Shown in pieces: positions 16,531 through 24,933 of a DNA stretch of 64,000 nucleotides (position 1 is its first letter; every line of letters starts with the position of its first letter). The notes beneath the pieces were generated by a model that made no database searches, was not told the origin of the DNA, and saw only the letters and a program-made list of their open reading frames with translations. This DNA comes from Fusobacterium_C necrophorum_A (lineage in GTDB: Bacteria; Fusobacteriota; Fusobacteriia; Fusobacteriales; Fusobacteriaceae): the NCBI RefSeq assembly GCF_004134945.1, contig NZ_SBAP01000007.1:29573-93572 (forward strand). The letters are read 5' to 3'. A program made the position numbers and the translations under genes.

Positions 16531-17277
16531 CTATCCCCATGTTTCTTTCAAGAGCTTTCCATTTCGATATTCCAGAGTGCTTTCCAAACTTCCGTCTTCA
16601 TTGTATTTTTTCCAAATGCCGTCTTTTCGAAAATTCATATATTTTCCGGTTTCTAATAAATTTCCATTTTCCCAATACAATTTCCAAATGCCTGTTCCAT
16701 TGTTAAAAATGCTTTTATGAATAATGCTTCCATCCTTTGCAAAACATACGACTCCTGTAATTCTGCCTTTGTCATACATCACTTCCGCCTTGGGAGTTCC
16801 ATTTTCATAATAAGACAGCTGACTTCCATGCAATTTTCCGGCTTGATATTGTTCCAACAGAACTTGTGTCCCATTTTGAGAATACCAAGAACTTTCTCCA
16901 TCCAATTTTCCATTTTTATATGTTTCAATGTATTGAATCCAATCTCCCATAAAAAGAGCAAATACTCCCGTGAATGGAGTATCTTCTCCTTGTCGATAAA
17001 TCACTCCGTTTCGATTATCTTGCTCGGAAATATCCACAAACTGAGAGCTGTCTTTTTGAGAAATATTTTTACTGTAGTTCGGAGTTTCCGACATGATCGG
17101 AGTATATTTCTTTTCCTCCGACAGCTTGGAACTATTTTTTTCCACGTTGGAAGTTTTTTGAGCTTTTTCTCCTAAAATGTTATCGGACAGTTCTGACAGA
17201 GGGGTAACTTCTCGAATTTCTCCAAACAGATAAAAGCTCAGGATAAAAAATATTCCTATATATTGTTTCATTTTCAT
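16531..17277 (-). CDS. Secreted MORN-repeat (YwqK-type) protein
   Basis: A 249-aa protein with an N-terminal signal sequence (MKMKQYIGIFFILSFYLFG), a polar linker, then at least five MORN_2-type repeats of about 22 residues of the form GxWxxYxxNGxLxxxxxYxxGK. Examples are WKLYWENGNLLETGKY and WKKYNEDGSLESTLEY. Databases often label this family as antitoxin YwqK, but the signal peptide here points to the periplasm or cell surface. Fusobacteria encode many such proteins. The start at 17277 is supported by an AGGAG site and the signal peptide. It lies 10 bp after guaB. Function unknown. Confidence 0.7.
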   Translation of the reverse strand: MKMKQYIGIFFILSFYLFGEIREVTPLSELSDNILGEKAQKTSNVEKNSSKLSEEKKYTPIMSETPNYSKNISQKDSSQFVDISEQDNRNGVIYRQGEDTPFTGVFALFMGDWIQYIETYKNGKLDGESSWYSQNGTQVLLEQYQAGKLHGSQLSYYENGTPKAEVMYDKGRITGVVCFAKDGSIIHKSIFNNGTGIWKLYWENGNLLETGKYMNFRKDGIWKKYNEDGSLESTLEYRNGKLLKETWG

Positions 17278-17287
17278 TTTGTTTCTC

Positions 17288-18748
17288 CTATTTTGAATAG
17301 TTTGGAGCTTCCTTTGTAATCGTAATATCATGTGGATGACTTTCCAATAATCCCGCTCCTGTGATTTTCATAAATCTTCCCTCTACTTGTAAACTTTCGA
17401 TGGTAGGAGTTCCACAATAGCCCATTCCTGCTCGAATTCCTCCGCAAAGTTGAAATACCACATCTTTTACTGCCCCTTTGTAAGCAATTCTTCCTTCAAT
17501 TCCTTCCGGAACCAATTTTTGACTGTCCGTTTCCGTTTGGAAATATCGGTCTTTCGATCCCCTTTTCATAGCAGCAATGGATCCCATTCCCACATAACTT
17601 TTAAATTTCTTTCCTTCCAATAAAATTTCTTCTCCGGGAGCTTCTTTCGTCCCTGCTAAAAGTCCTCCCAACATGACACAATCCGCTCCTGCCGCTAGAG
17701 CTTTTACAATATCTCCGGAAAGTTTAATTCCTCCATCTGCAATAACGCCAATTCCTTTGTCCTTGCAATATTCATAAACATCGTTTACCGCCGTTAATTG
17801 AGGAACTCCAACTCCTGCAACCACACGAGTGGTACAAATAGAACCCGGTCCGATTCCCACTTTAACAGCATTGACTCCTGCTTCTATTAAATCTTTTGCA
17901 GCTTCTGCCGTCACAATATTTCCTCCAATCAAATCCAATTCCGGAAAAGCATTTCGGATTTGACGAACCATTTCAATGACTCCTTTGGAATGTCCGTGAG
18001 CGGAATCCACTGTAATAATATCCACTCCCGCCTCTACCAAAGCTCTTACTCTCTCTAAGGTATCCGGTCCGATTCCTACCGCTGCCCCGCATCGTAAGGT
18101 TCCTTTTGCATCCTTACAAGCATTCGGATATTGAATAATATTATCAATATCTTTAATGGTAATCAAGCCTTTCAAATATCCTTCTTCATCTGTAATCGGC
18201 AATTTTTCAATTCGATTTGCCAATAACACTTCTTTTGCCTCATCCAAAGTCGTTCCCACAGGAGCCGTAATCAGTTTTTCTTTGGTCATGATATCCCCAA
18301 CCAATTGATTCATATCCTTTCGATATTTAATATCACGGTTGGTTATAATTCCAATCAATTTTCCATCTTCTTCAATAACAGGAAGTCCGGAAATCTTATA
18401 TCTTCTCATAATTTCTTCCGCTTGCATTACTGTGCTTTCTTGATTTAAAGTAATCGGATTGGTAATCATTCCGCTTTCAGATCGCTTTACTCGATCCACT
18501 TCCGCCGCTTGCTCTTCAATCGGCATATTCTTATGAATAAATCCGATTCCTCCTTGTCTTGCTAAAGCAATTGCTAAATCCGATTCGGTTACCGTGTCCA
18601 TAGCGGCACTTAAAATAGGCACATTCAAGGTAATTTTTTGGGTCAACCTTGCTTTTAAGCTTACTTGGTGAGGCAGCACTTCCGAACGGGCCGGAACCAA
18701 TAATACATCATCAAAAGTAATCGCTTCTTTCAAAATTTTACCATTCAT
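17288..18748 (-). CDS. guaB: Inosine-5'-monophosphate dehydrogenase
   Basis: A 486-aa IMP dehydrogenase, converting IMP to XMP with NAD in guanine nucleotide synthesis. The TIM barrel begins FDDVLLVPA. Two CBS domains span about residues 95-210. The catalytic loop GPGSICTTRVVAGVGVPQ carries the active-site cysteine, and the flap YFQTE is present. ATG at 18748 is preferred; a TTG directly before it is also usable, and the AGGAGG lies 11 and 8 nt away respectively. It lies 21 bp after mscS and 10 bp before the MORN gene. Intact. Confidence 0.97.
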   Translation of the reverse strand: MNGKILKEAITFDDVLLVPARSEVLPHQVSLKARLTQKITLNVPILSAAMDTVTESDLAIALARQGGIGFIHKNMPIEEQAAEVDRVKRSESGMITNPITLNQESTVMQAEEIMRRYKISGLPVIEEDGKLIGIITNRDIKYRKDMNQLVGDIMTKEKLITAPVGTTLDEAKEVLLANRIEKLPITDEEGYLKGLITIKDIDNIIQYPNACKDAKGTLRCGAAVGIGPDTLERVRALVEAGVDIITVDSAHGHSKGVIEMVRQIRNAFPELDLIGGNIVTAEAAKDLIEAGVNAVKVGIGPGSICTTRVVAGVGVPQLTAVNDVYEYCKDKGIGVIADGGIKLSGDIVKALAAGADCVMLGGLLAGTKEAPGEEILLEGKKFKSYVGMGSIAAMKRGSKDRYFQTETDSQKLVPEGIEGRIAYKGAVKDVVFQLCGGIRAGMGYCGTPTIESLQVEGRFMKITGAGLLESHPHDITITKEAPNYSK

Positions 18749-18769
18749 CAATTTCTTTTCCTCCTGTTT

Positions 18770-19585
18770 TTATTTAGTATAAATATCTAATTTATTATAT
18801 GGTATTTGAATTCCTCGTTTGTAGAATTCTTTTCGAACCGTTTCATTAAAATCAAACATCGTATCCCAATAATCCTCCTGTAAGGTCCATACTCGAAACA
18901 TATAGTCGAGAGAACTTGCATTTTGCTTTTTCAAACGAATGCTAATCGGTTTATCTTTCAGCACCTTGGGATGAGATTCCGCAATTTCTTGCAATACGGC
19001 AATAACTTCGTCGACATCGTCATCATAAGAAGCCGAATAAGTCAAATCCAATCTTCTTTCCGGATTGGTGGAATAGTTGATAATATATCCGTTCGCCAAT
19101 TGACTGTTAGGGATAATTACCACTTGATTATTTACCGTGACTAAGGTCGTGTATAAAATACGAATGGATTGAACCGTCCCTTCCTGCCCGGCGGCAGTTG
19201 CGATATAGTCTCCTTTCGTAAACTGCTTGAAGAATAAAATCAGGACTCCTCCTGCCAAATTGGCCAAACTTCCCTGCAAAGCTAAGCCCACTGCCAGTCC
19301 GGCAGTTCCTAAGACTGCCATTAAAGAGGTTGCTTTCACTCCTAAAATTCCCACTGCACTGAAAAATAAAATGATATAGCCCAGAGTGGATACCAAAGAT
19401 TCTACAAAGCTGATTAGTAATTCTTCAAATCCTCGCTTTACCATGATTTTATCCAAAAAATGAATAAAATATCTCACTATTTTGGGAAAAATAATAATCA
19501 GGGCTAATAGACCGACCCCCTTCAAAAACAAATAAGGTAAAAGGTCCGTCAACATCTTTGTCAGTTCTAAAAAAATTTGGTTCAT
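18770..19585 (-). CDS. mscS: Small-conductance mechanosensitive channel MscS
   Basis: A 271-aa inner-membrane channel that opens under membrane tension to release solutes on hypo-osmotic shock. Two N-terminal transmembrane segments are followed by the pore helix TM3 (AVLGTAGLAVGLALQGSLANLAGGVLIL), rich in Ala/Gly as in E. coli MscS. The cytoplasmic beta domain (VTVNNQVVIIPNSQLANGYIINYS) and the alpha/beta cage domain follow. It is the first gene of the operon leading to guaB, the MORN protein and the toxin pair. An extended -10 promoter sits upstream. Confidence 0.93.
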   Translation of the reverse strand: MNQIFLELTKMLTDLLPYLFLKGVGLLALIIIFPKIVRYFIHFLDKIMVKRGFEELLISFVESLVSTLGYIILFFSAVGILGVKATSLMAVLGTAGLAVGLALQGSLANLAGGVLILFFKQFTKGDYIATAAGQEGTVQSIRILYTTLVTVNNQVVIIPNSQLANGYIINYSTNPERRLDLTYSASYDDDVDEVIAVLQEIAESHPKVLKDKPISIRLKKQNASSLDYMFRVWTLQEDYWDTMFDFNETVRKEFYKRGIQIPYNKLDIYTK

Positions 19586-19624
19586 CTATCTTTCCTCTCT
19601 ATATCTTTTTTTATTTTGTCTTAT

Positions 19625-19633
19625 ATTATAACA
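19625..19633 (-). promoter_or_regulatory. Extended -10 promoter for the mscS operon
   Basis: Minus strand TG-T-TATAAT about 40 nt upstream of the mscS start. The -35 region is not recognisable. Confidence 0.5.
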
Positions 19634-19764
19634 TATTCCGTTAGATTTTACCTAAACATATTTCATTTCCTATTTACAAACTTTCTTTTCTTTCTATTTT
19701 AACACTCTTTCCCTAGAATTTCTAATATTATTTTCATTTTTCCGACACATTCATGAGAAACTAC

Positions 19765-19793
19765 TTGTTTTTTATAAAATAGTATAGTATAAT
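19765..19793 (+). promoter_or_regulatory. Promoter of the cold-shock gene
   Basis: TTGTTT (19765-19770), 17-bp spacer, TATAAT (19788-19793). The leader to the ATG at 19837 would be about 37 nt, much shorter than the long structured leaders of cold-induced csp genes, so expression may be constitutive. Confidence 0.65.
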
Positions 19794-19836
19794 GGGTATT
19801 ATTGTTTATTTTTTATATTATTTGGAGGTTTTTTAA

Positions 19837-20040
19837 ATGCTAAAGGGTACAGTGAAATGGTTTAATAACGAAAAAGGATTTGGATTTATTACCGGAGAAG
19901 ATACGGTAGATTATTTTGTACATTTTTCAGGAATTGCAGGAGAAGGCTTTAAAAGCTTAGAAGAGGGAGAAGCTGTTACCTTTGAAGTCAGCGAAGGAAA
20001 AAAAGGACCTATGGCAACGGAAGTTACCAAAGTAAAATAA
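19837..20040 (+). CDS. Cold-shock protein, CspA family
   Basis: A 67-aa single OB-fold protein. RNP1 (GFGFIT) and RNP2 (YFVHFS) motifs for single-stranded nucleic acid binding are both present in LKGTVKWFNNEKGFGFIT and DYFVHFSGI. It acts as an RNA chaperone. GGAGG lies 9 nt before the start. Monocistronic, with its own promoter and terminator. Which Csp paralogue it represents cannot be told. Confidence 0.95.
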   Translation: MLKGTVKWFNNEKGFGFITGEDTVDYFVHFSGIAGEGFKSLEEGEAVTFEVSEGKKGPMATEVTKVK

Positions 20041-20053
20041 AATATAACATTTC

Positions 20054-20084
20054 AGGCAGCTTCTTGTGAAACTGCCTTTTTTTA
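20054..20084 (+). terminator. Terminator of the cold-shock gene
   Basis: Stem AGGCAG..TTC / GAA..CTGCCT with a TTGT loop and a T7 run, 14 nt after the stop codon. Confidence 0.88.
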
Positions 20085-20142
20085 TCAATTATACCGGAAT
20101 ACTCACAATGTTAGTCGTAAGAAAGCTAAGAAGGAGAAAGTT

Positions 20143-20655
20143 ATGAAAAAAAGAATTGTTCATTTAGGAGACAGTATTGTTGCTTGGAATCAAAATAGTC
20201 CCTATCAAATATTTGCCATTCCCGGACACACCAGCTTAGACATGTATTGGACTCTCCAAAACTATCCGGACCTTTCGGGAGAACTTGTCATTTTTTCGTT
20301 AGGAATCAATGATATTTTGTATCATTACCCGAAAGAGAAAAGTTTTGAAACAATACAAATTCTGCTCCAAATTTTAAAAAAACGTTTTCATCATATTTTA
20401 ATCACTTCTTTGCTTCCTACAGACTCAACTGTAGAAAATATCTCCATTCAAGAGTATAATCTCTTTTTAAAAAAACAGGGCTTTCCTTTTCTAGATATGT
20501 ATTCCCATTTTTTGGATGAAAAAAAAGAAAGAATTGCTCCACAGTATACCACGGACGGAACGCATCTTTCTCATATCGGCTATGCCTTATTTAATTCTTG
20601 GGTAAATGAGTGTGTAACCAATCTTTTCCCTCTACCATACGAGCCACTAACATAG
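20143..20655 (+). CDS. SGNH/GDSL-family hydrolase
   Basis: A 170-aa esterase or lipase-type hydrolase. Block I is VHLGDSI with the nucleophilic serine, block III is GIND, and block V is DGTHLSHIG with the catalytic Asp and His. The glycine of block II is in the PGHTS stretch. No signal peptide is visible, so it is probably cytoplasmic, like the acyl-CoA thioesterase/lysophospholipase I group, but substrate is unknown. The last 65 bp overlap the 3' end of the convergent symporter gene, so the two stop codons lie inside each other's coding sequence. Confidence 0.85.
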   Translation: MKKRIVHLGDSIVAWNQNSPYQIFAIPGHTSLDMYWTLQNYPDLSGELVIFSLGINDILYHYPKEKSFETIQILLQILKKRFHHILITSLLPTDSTVENISIQEYNLFLKKQGFPFLDMYSHFLDEKKERIAPQYTTDGTHLSHIGYALFNSWVNECVTNLFPLPYEPLT

Positions 20656-21841
20656 AGGCAATCGTATCTCCTGAGGCATTGAGTGCTGTAGCGGGAGGAT
20701 CCACCAAAAATCCTATTGTAGCAATCAAAGGAAAAGCTTCCGGAGGAAATCCGAATAAAGAAACAATCAACATTTCTCCTACCAAGCCCCCTCCCGGAGC
20801 TCCTGATAAAACAAAAGCGGCTAAAATGGAAACCACCACAGATAGAAAATAGGTTTCTATTCCTGTAAACGGAGTTTGAAAGATTCCAAAAAGAAAACTG
20901 ATCTTTACAATGGAAGACAATACGGAGCCGTCCATATGCATGGTTGCTCCCATTGGTAACACCAAATCGGAAATATCTTTAGGAACTCCGATTTTCTTAC
21001 AAGTTTCCATATTTACGGGTAGAGTTGCCATAGAACTCTGTGTGGCAAAGGCGGTAAGTGCCGGACTGTAAATATATCGAAACATCTGTCGAAGTCCCTC
21101 TTTGCCTCCGGCTAAAAAAGCATAGCATGGAAAAGCGGTAAAGAAATAAAGAACACAAAGAGGATAATAAATCAATAAAGTTCTCCCGTAATCTCCGATT
21201 AAATCAGATCCGAATTCTCCAATCAAACTTGCAAAATAAGCTCCCAATCCAATCGGAGCATACCACATAATCACATTGATTAACTTCATCATAATATCAT
21301 TTAAATGATTCAGAACCTTTCCAACAGGACTTTCCTGTCCTCCGGAGTGACTGACACAAAAACCGAACAAAGTTGCAAAAATAATCAGAGGCAACATATT
21401 TCGCCGACTTAATAAATTTACAAAATCAGGTACCGTGAAAGAAGATACCAACAAATCAGCTGCCGACTTTGCCTCCCCGATCGGAGTACTTTGCAACGCA
21501 ATTTTGGTTCCGACCGCAGGAGGAAACAATTTTACAGCAATAAAGACATATACGGAAGCAATCAAACCGGTTCCAATGAAGGTAAAAACTGTAGAAAGCA
21601 ATATTTTTCTCAATCTGCTCATATTTGCCATATTCCCTACCGCTGTGGCAATTGAAACAAAAACCATGGGAACGACTGCCGTGAACATTAAGTTCAGAAA
21701 AATATCTCCCAAAGGCTTCAACACTTTAGATTTTTCCGGAAAAAATACCCCAAATAAAGTTCCAAAAATGATTCCTAACAATAAAATTACAGGAAAACTT
21801 AATCTTGTTTTCTTATTCTCTGCTGCTATTTCTTTTATCAT
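20591..21841 (-). CDS. Dicarboxylate/amino acid:cation symporter (DAACS family)
   Basis: A 416-aa membrane transporter of the GltP/SstT type, bringing in glutamate, aspartate, serine or C4-dicarboxylates with Na+ or H+. About eight transmembrane helices plus re-entrant loops are visible. A serine-rich HP1-like segment (ATQSSMATLPV) and the TM7 motif (GATMHMDGS, cf. NMDGT) are present, with the HP2-like SGAPGGGLVGEML. The Asp in DPPATALNASGD is a probable substrate-binding residue. The start at 21841 has AGGAG 9 nt upstream. It lies 23 bp after the DHFR gene on the same strand and overlaps the SGNH hydrolase at its 3' end. Substrate not determinable. Confidence 0.9.
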   Translation of the reverse strand: MIKEIAAENKKTRLSFPVILLLGIIFGTLFGVFFPEKSKVLKPLGDIFLNLMFTAVVPMVFVSIATAVGNMANMSRLRKILLSTVFTFIGTGLIASVYVFIAVKLFPPAVGTKIALQSTPIGEAKSAADLLVSSFTVPDFVNLLSRRNMLPLIIFATLFGFCVSHSGGQESPVGKVLNHLNDIMMKLINVIMWYAPIGLGAYFASLIGEFGSDLIGDYGRTLLIYYPLCVLYFFTAFPCYAFLAGGKEGLRQMFRYIYSPALTAFATQSSMATLPVNMETCKKIGVPKDISDLVLPMGATMHMDGSVLSSIVKISFLFGIFQTPFTGIETYFLSVVVSILAAFVLSGAPGGGLVGEMLIVSLFGFPPEAFPLIATIGFLVDPPATALNASGDTIASMLVARMVEGKDWLHTHLPKN

Positions 21842-21864
21842 CTTTTCTATCTCCTTATTTCTTC

Positions 21865-22356
21865 TTAACATTCTTTCTTTTTTTCATAGATATAGGCAAT
21901 AAAATCTTCATATTCCGTCTCTTTCACAACTTCATATCCCAATTCCTCCAAGTTTGGAAAATATAGAGGATTTTTCGCTTCCCCTACTGCAACATGAGCT
22001 TTTAATTTGGATAGATATACCTGTGCAATCGGATAATGCTCTAAATAGTACTGATAAATTGTCGCTCCTCCACACAAAAACACATTCTTCTCCGGATACC
22101 GCTTTAAAATTTCATCAATATTACTGTCCATAGTCAAAACAAGGACTTCTCTTGTTTTTCTCATTAAATCAATCGGAACAAACTTTGCCGTATTTTCTCC
22201 AAATAAAGTTACCTGTCCTGTGGTAATGGATTTATAATATAGCAACTCTTCTTTGGAATGCCAAAGCAAGCCGTTTCCGCTTGGAACCTTGTCTCCGATA
22301 ATATTATTTTCTCCAACACAAACAATCATTTTCAATCTTTTATACTTTTTTTGCAT
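21865..22356 (-). CDS. folA: Dihydrofolate reductase
   Basis: A 163-aa enzyme reducing dihydrofolate to tetrahydrofolate with NADPH. The opening MIVCVGENNIIG, the segment GNGLLWHSKEELLYYK with the acidic active-site residue in KEEL, and the NADPH-binding VFLCGGATIYQYYL are all at family positions. The proline of the usual LPWH motif is replaced by LLWH and the MGRKT motif by LFGENT, so it is a divergent DHFR. No thymidylate synthase gene is adjacent. Likely cotranscribed with the downstream symporter. Confidence 0.82.
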   Translation of the reverse strand: MQKKYKRLKMIVCVGENNIIGDKVPSGNGLLWHSKEELLYYKSITTGQVTLFGENTAKFVPIDLMRKTREVLVLTMDSNIDEILKRYPEKNVFLCGGATIYQYYLEHYPIAQVYLSKLKAHVAVGEAKNPLYFPNLEELGYEVVKETEYEDFIAYIYEKKKEC

Positions 22357-22426
22357 AAACTTTCCTCACTTTTTTATTTCAAACATTTATTTTATTATAG
22401 CATATTTTTTTCTATCTCTAAAATAA

Positions 22427-22453
22427 AATCAGCTCCTAGACTAGGAGCTGATT
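22427..22453. terminator. Terminator of the dCTP-deaminase-like membrane protein gene
   Basis: A 13-bp perfect palindromic stem (AATCAGCTCCTAG) with a 1-nt centre. The minus strand continues TTTATTTT and the plus strand CTTTTT. It lies 19 bp beyond the stop at 22472 and separates this gene from DHFR. Confidence 0.85.
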
Positions 22454-22471
22454 CTAAGTCTTTTTACACAT

Positions 22472-23266
22472 TTATAAAGAAATATAAAAATTATTATTAA
22501 AATAGAATATGAATACTATTCCAAGAAAAGCAATCAAAAAAGAAATGTATGTTTGCATTTTTTTATTGGTAAAAATAAACATGGAAGAAATTCCAAAAAG
22601 TGCTGCAATCATGGTAATGGTTGAAAGCGTAACCAATAACATATCAAAGCCGTGAATAGAACGAGAAAACAGAGTCATTACAAAAGAAATAATTGCTGTA
22701 AATACTCCCATCAAAGCTATGATAACAGTATATATTCTGCTCTCTAAATCTTTTAAATCGGTATATTTCTTTTCTATTTTTTTACTTTTGTATTCTCTAT
22801 CATAACTAGATAACCCCATAAAAGAAAATTCCTTTGTAAAAGCTCCTTCATATCCTTTTTCTACTTGGTTGATTCTTTCAAACATAATTTGAGCTATCTT
22901 ATCTTTCTTGGATAATGTAATTTCATCAGAAGAAATATTCTTTATTCTCAAAAAAATTCGTGTATAATGCCCGGGTTGATAGATAGGGGCAACAACTTCC
23001 AAACCTTGTCGAATTCTCGAATTTTTTTCTGTTACTATTCCGATTAAATCGAAAGGTAATTTTATAATTTCAGTTACTCCAATAAAAATAATATCTTCCG
23101 GTTGCAGCTGAATGGAATCGAGCTCTAGCTCTTTTCCTCCCTGATAAAAAGAATCAATCGACAAATCATAAGAAACTACTCCAAGATGGCTTATATCAAA
23201 TGGAAATATTAACGAATTATCCAAGGATTCTTGTAATTTTTTTATTTCATGCCCATTTAGTTTCAT
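22472..23266 (-). CDS. dCTP deaminase/dUTPase-like domain fused to a C-terminal membrane domain
   Basis: A 264-aa protein. Residues 1-135 look like the trimeric dCTP-deaminase/dUTPase fold: SYDLSID near 32, PFDLIGIVTEKNSRIRQGLE near 71-90, PGHYTRIFLRIKN near 98-110, and KIAQIMFERI near 123-132. In this alignment the catalytic Glu of Dcd (VLEFYN in E. coli) is Arg107, so deamination is unlikely and nucleotide binding or sensing is the better guess. A charged linker (136-178) leads to three predicted membrane helices (about 179-201, 208-232, 239-257). The gene stands alone with its own promoter and terminator. It may be a nucleotide-responsive membrane effector, perhaps defensive; this is inference. 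Confidence 0.6.
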   Translation of the reverse strand: MKLNGHEIKKLQESLDNSLIFPFDISHLGVVSYDLSIDSFYQGGKELELDSIQLQPEDIIFIGVTEIIKLPFDLIGIVTEKNSRIRQGLEVVAPIYQPGHYTRIFLRIKNISSDEITLSKKDKIAQIMFERINQVEKGYEGAFTKEFSFMGLSSYDREYKSKKIEKKYTDLKDLESRIYTVIIALMGVFTAIISFVMTLFSRSIHGFDMLLVTLSTITMIAALFGISSMFIFTNKKMQTYISFLIAFLGIVFIFYFNNNFYISL

Positions 23267-23296
23267 CTAATTGTCTCCCCTTTCCTTTTTCTTTAA

Positions 23297-23325
23297 ATAA
23301 TAGTCTCTTTTTCCATAAAAGTCAA
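23297..23325 (-). promoter_or_regulatory. Promoter of the dCTP-deaminase-like membrane protein gene
   Basis: Minus strand TTGACT (23320-23325), 17-bp spacer, TATTAT (23297-23302), 30 nt before the start codon. Confidence 0.7.
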
Positions 23326-23432
23326 TATTTTTCTTCTTTAAAAGAATTTAGATGACACATAACATAGATGAAAAATATTTTTTCTCAATACTTCTTGGAA
23401 AATGTTAACTACAACATTTTTTATCTTATTAG

Positions 23433-23527
23433 AAAAAAGGATTTCAGAAATTTTATTTCTAAAATTCCTAAAATCCCTTTGAAAACTTCATTCCTTTTCT
23501 TCATCAACATCCTTTGATAAAGAGTTC
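23433..23527 (-). repeat. Dispersed intergenic repeat, copy C, carrying the rplQ terminator
   Basis: Begins 26 bp after the rplQ stop. Minus-strand order: a CTTTATCAAAGGATGTTGAT element (23502-23523), a spacer, a hairpin (GGATTTTAGGAATTTTAGAA with its partner, 23439-23476), and a T6 run. It ends the alpha ribosomal operon. Same organisation as copy B. Confidence 0.65.
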
Positions 23528-23552
23528 TTACGTTCTGTTGTTCTTCCCTCGA

Positions 23553-23903
23553 TTATACCAATTCAATAATCGCCATTTCTGCTGAGTCACCTTTTCGAAC
23601 AGATGTTTTGATGATTCTAGTGTAACCACCATTTCTATCAGCATATTTTGGAGCAAGTTCATTGAATAATTTTGCAACAGCTTCTTCACTTCTTAAGAAA
23701 GCAAAAGCGTTTCTTCTAGAAGCTAAAGTTCCTTTTTTTCCGCAAGTAATCATTCTTTCAGCAAACTTTCTTAATTCTTTTGCTCTTGTTACCGTTGTTT
23801 CAATTCTTTCAGAAGTTAACAAAGAAATAGTCATATTCTTCATCATAGCTTTTCTGTGATCAGCTCTTCTTCCCAATTTTCTATATGATTTATTGTGATT
23901 CAT
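23553..23903 (-). CDS. rplQ: 50S ribosomal protein L17
   Basis: A 116-aa large-subunit protein near the exit tunnel. The N-terminus MNHNKSYRKLGRRADHRKAM and the TTVTRAKELRKFAERMIT segment are typical. It is the last gene of the cluster, 22 bp after rpoA, followed by the terminator in repeat copy C. Confidence 0.98.
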   Translation of the reverse strand: MNHNKSYRKLGRRADHRKAMMKNMTISLLTSERIETTVTRAKELRKFAERMITCGKKGTLASRRNAFAFLRSEEAVAKLFNELAPKYADRNGGYTRIIKTSVRKGDSAEMAIIELV

Positions 23904-23925
23904 TTCTGAAACTATCCTCCTTTTA

Positions 23926-24906
23926 TTATGATTCTGTAGATCCGTTTTGAGTTAAATCATAGCCCAACTCTTTCATCTTTTCCAAGATTTCATCTAAAGA
24001 TTTTCTTCCCAGATTCTTGATTTTTAGCAATTCATTCATAGAAAGTTTTGATAATTGCCCTACTTCTTCAATCCCTGCTTTCTTCAAACAGTTAAAAGAA
24101 CGAACGGTTAAATCTAATTCTTCAATTTTGATATTTAGATTGATATCATCTTTCAGGGAAGAAGATTGATTTTCCATTTCTTCTTCCACTTCCAGTCTTA
24201 GATTTTCCATTTTATTTCCAATTTCCAAGAACGGATCTAAATGTAATTTTAATAATTCGACTGCATAAGAAAGAGCATCTCGAATTTCAATACTTCCATC
24301 TGTTTCCACAGACAAAGTCAATTTATCAAAATCTGTCATTCTTCCAACCATGGTATCTTGAATGTCATAAGAAACTTTTCGAATTGGTGTATAAATTGCA
24401 TCTACAGCAATATAATCCACTGCCCAATTATCTCTTTCAATTTCTTCCGATACTACAAATCCTTCTCCCGTATCTACTAAAAATTCAATATCTAGGCTTC
24501 TATCTGTTGTAATTGTACAGATTTCTTGTTCCGGATTTATAATTTCAAGTCCAATATCAGGAATAATATCCGCTGCTGTTACCACTTTCGGTCCTTTGAC
24601 AGAAAGAGTCATCTTTCTTTCTCCAGCAGTTTCTGATTTCACTACGATTTCTTTTACGTTCAAAATTATTTCAGTTACAGCTTCTTTTACTCCATCCATA
24701 ACAGAAAACTCGCTTAAAACACCCTCAATTCGAATTCCTTTAATCGCCGCTCCCGGAATGGAAGAAAGCAAAACCCGTCGTAATGCATTTCCCAAAGTAT
24801 GTCCGTAACCTCGATACAAAGGTTCTACTACAAATTGTCCTTTAAAAGCACTTTCTCTTACTTCCGTAATGTGAATACCTCTTGCATGTTTTTCAATTTT
24901 TAACAT
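23926..24906 (-). CDS. rpoA: RNA polymerase alpha subunit
   Basis: A 326-aa subunit. The N-terminal dimerisation domain contains VEPLYRGYGHTLGNALRRVLLSSIPG. A charged linker of about 230-250 leads to the C-terminal domain (LDLTVRSFNCLKKAGIEEVGQLS, then LKIKNLGRKSLDEI), which contacts UP elements and activators. Standard length and position between rpsD and rplQ. Confidence 0.98.
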   Translation of the reverse strand: MLKIEKHARGIHITEVRESAFKGQFVVEPLYRGYGHTLGNALRRVLLSSIPGAAIKGIRIEGVLSEFSVMDGVKEAVTEIILNVKEIVVKSETAGERKMTLSVKGPKVVTAADIIPDIGLEIINPEQEICTITTDRSLDIEFLVDTGEGFVVSEEIERDNWAVDYIAVDAIYTPIRKVSYDIQDTMVGRMTDFDKLTLSVETDGSIEIRDALSYAVELLKLHLDPFLEIGNKMENLRLEVEEEMENQSSSLKDDINLNIKIEELDLTVRSFNCLKKAGIEEVGQLSKLSMNELLKIKNLGRKSLDEILEKMKELGYDLTQNGSTES

Positions 24907-24933
24907 TTAATCAACTCCTATTGCAAGGATTTA

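Noticed and set aside
19794..19836. Long cold-shock leader RNA upstream of the Csp gene
   Set aside because: The promoter lies only about 37 nt from the start codon, too short for the structured cspA-type leader.
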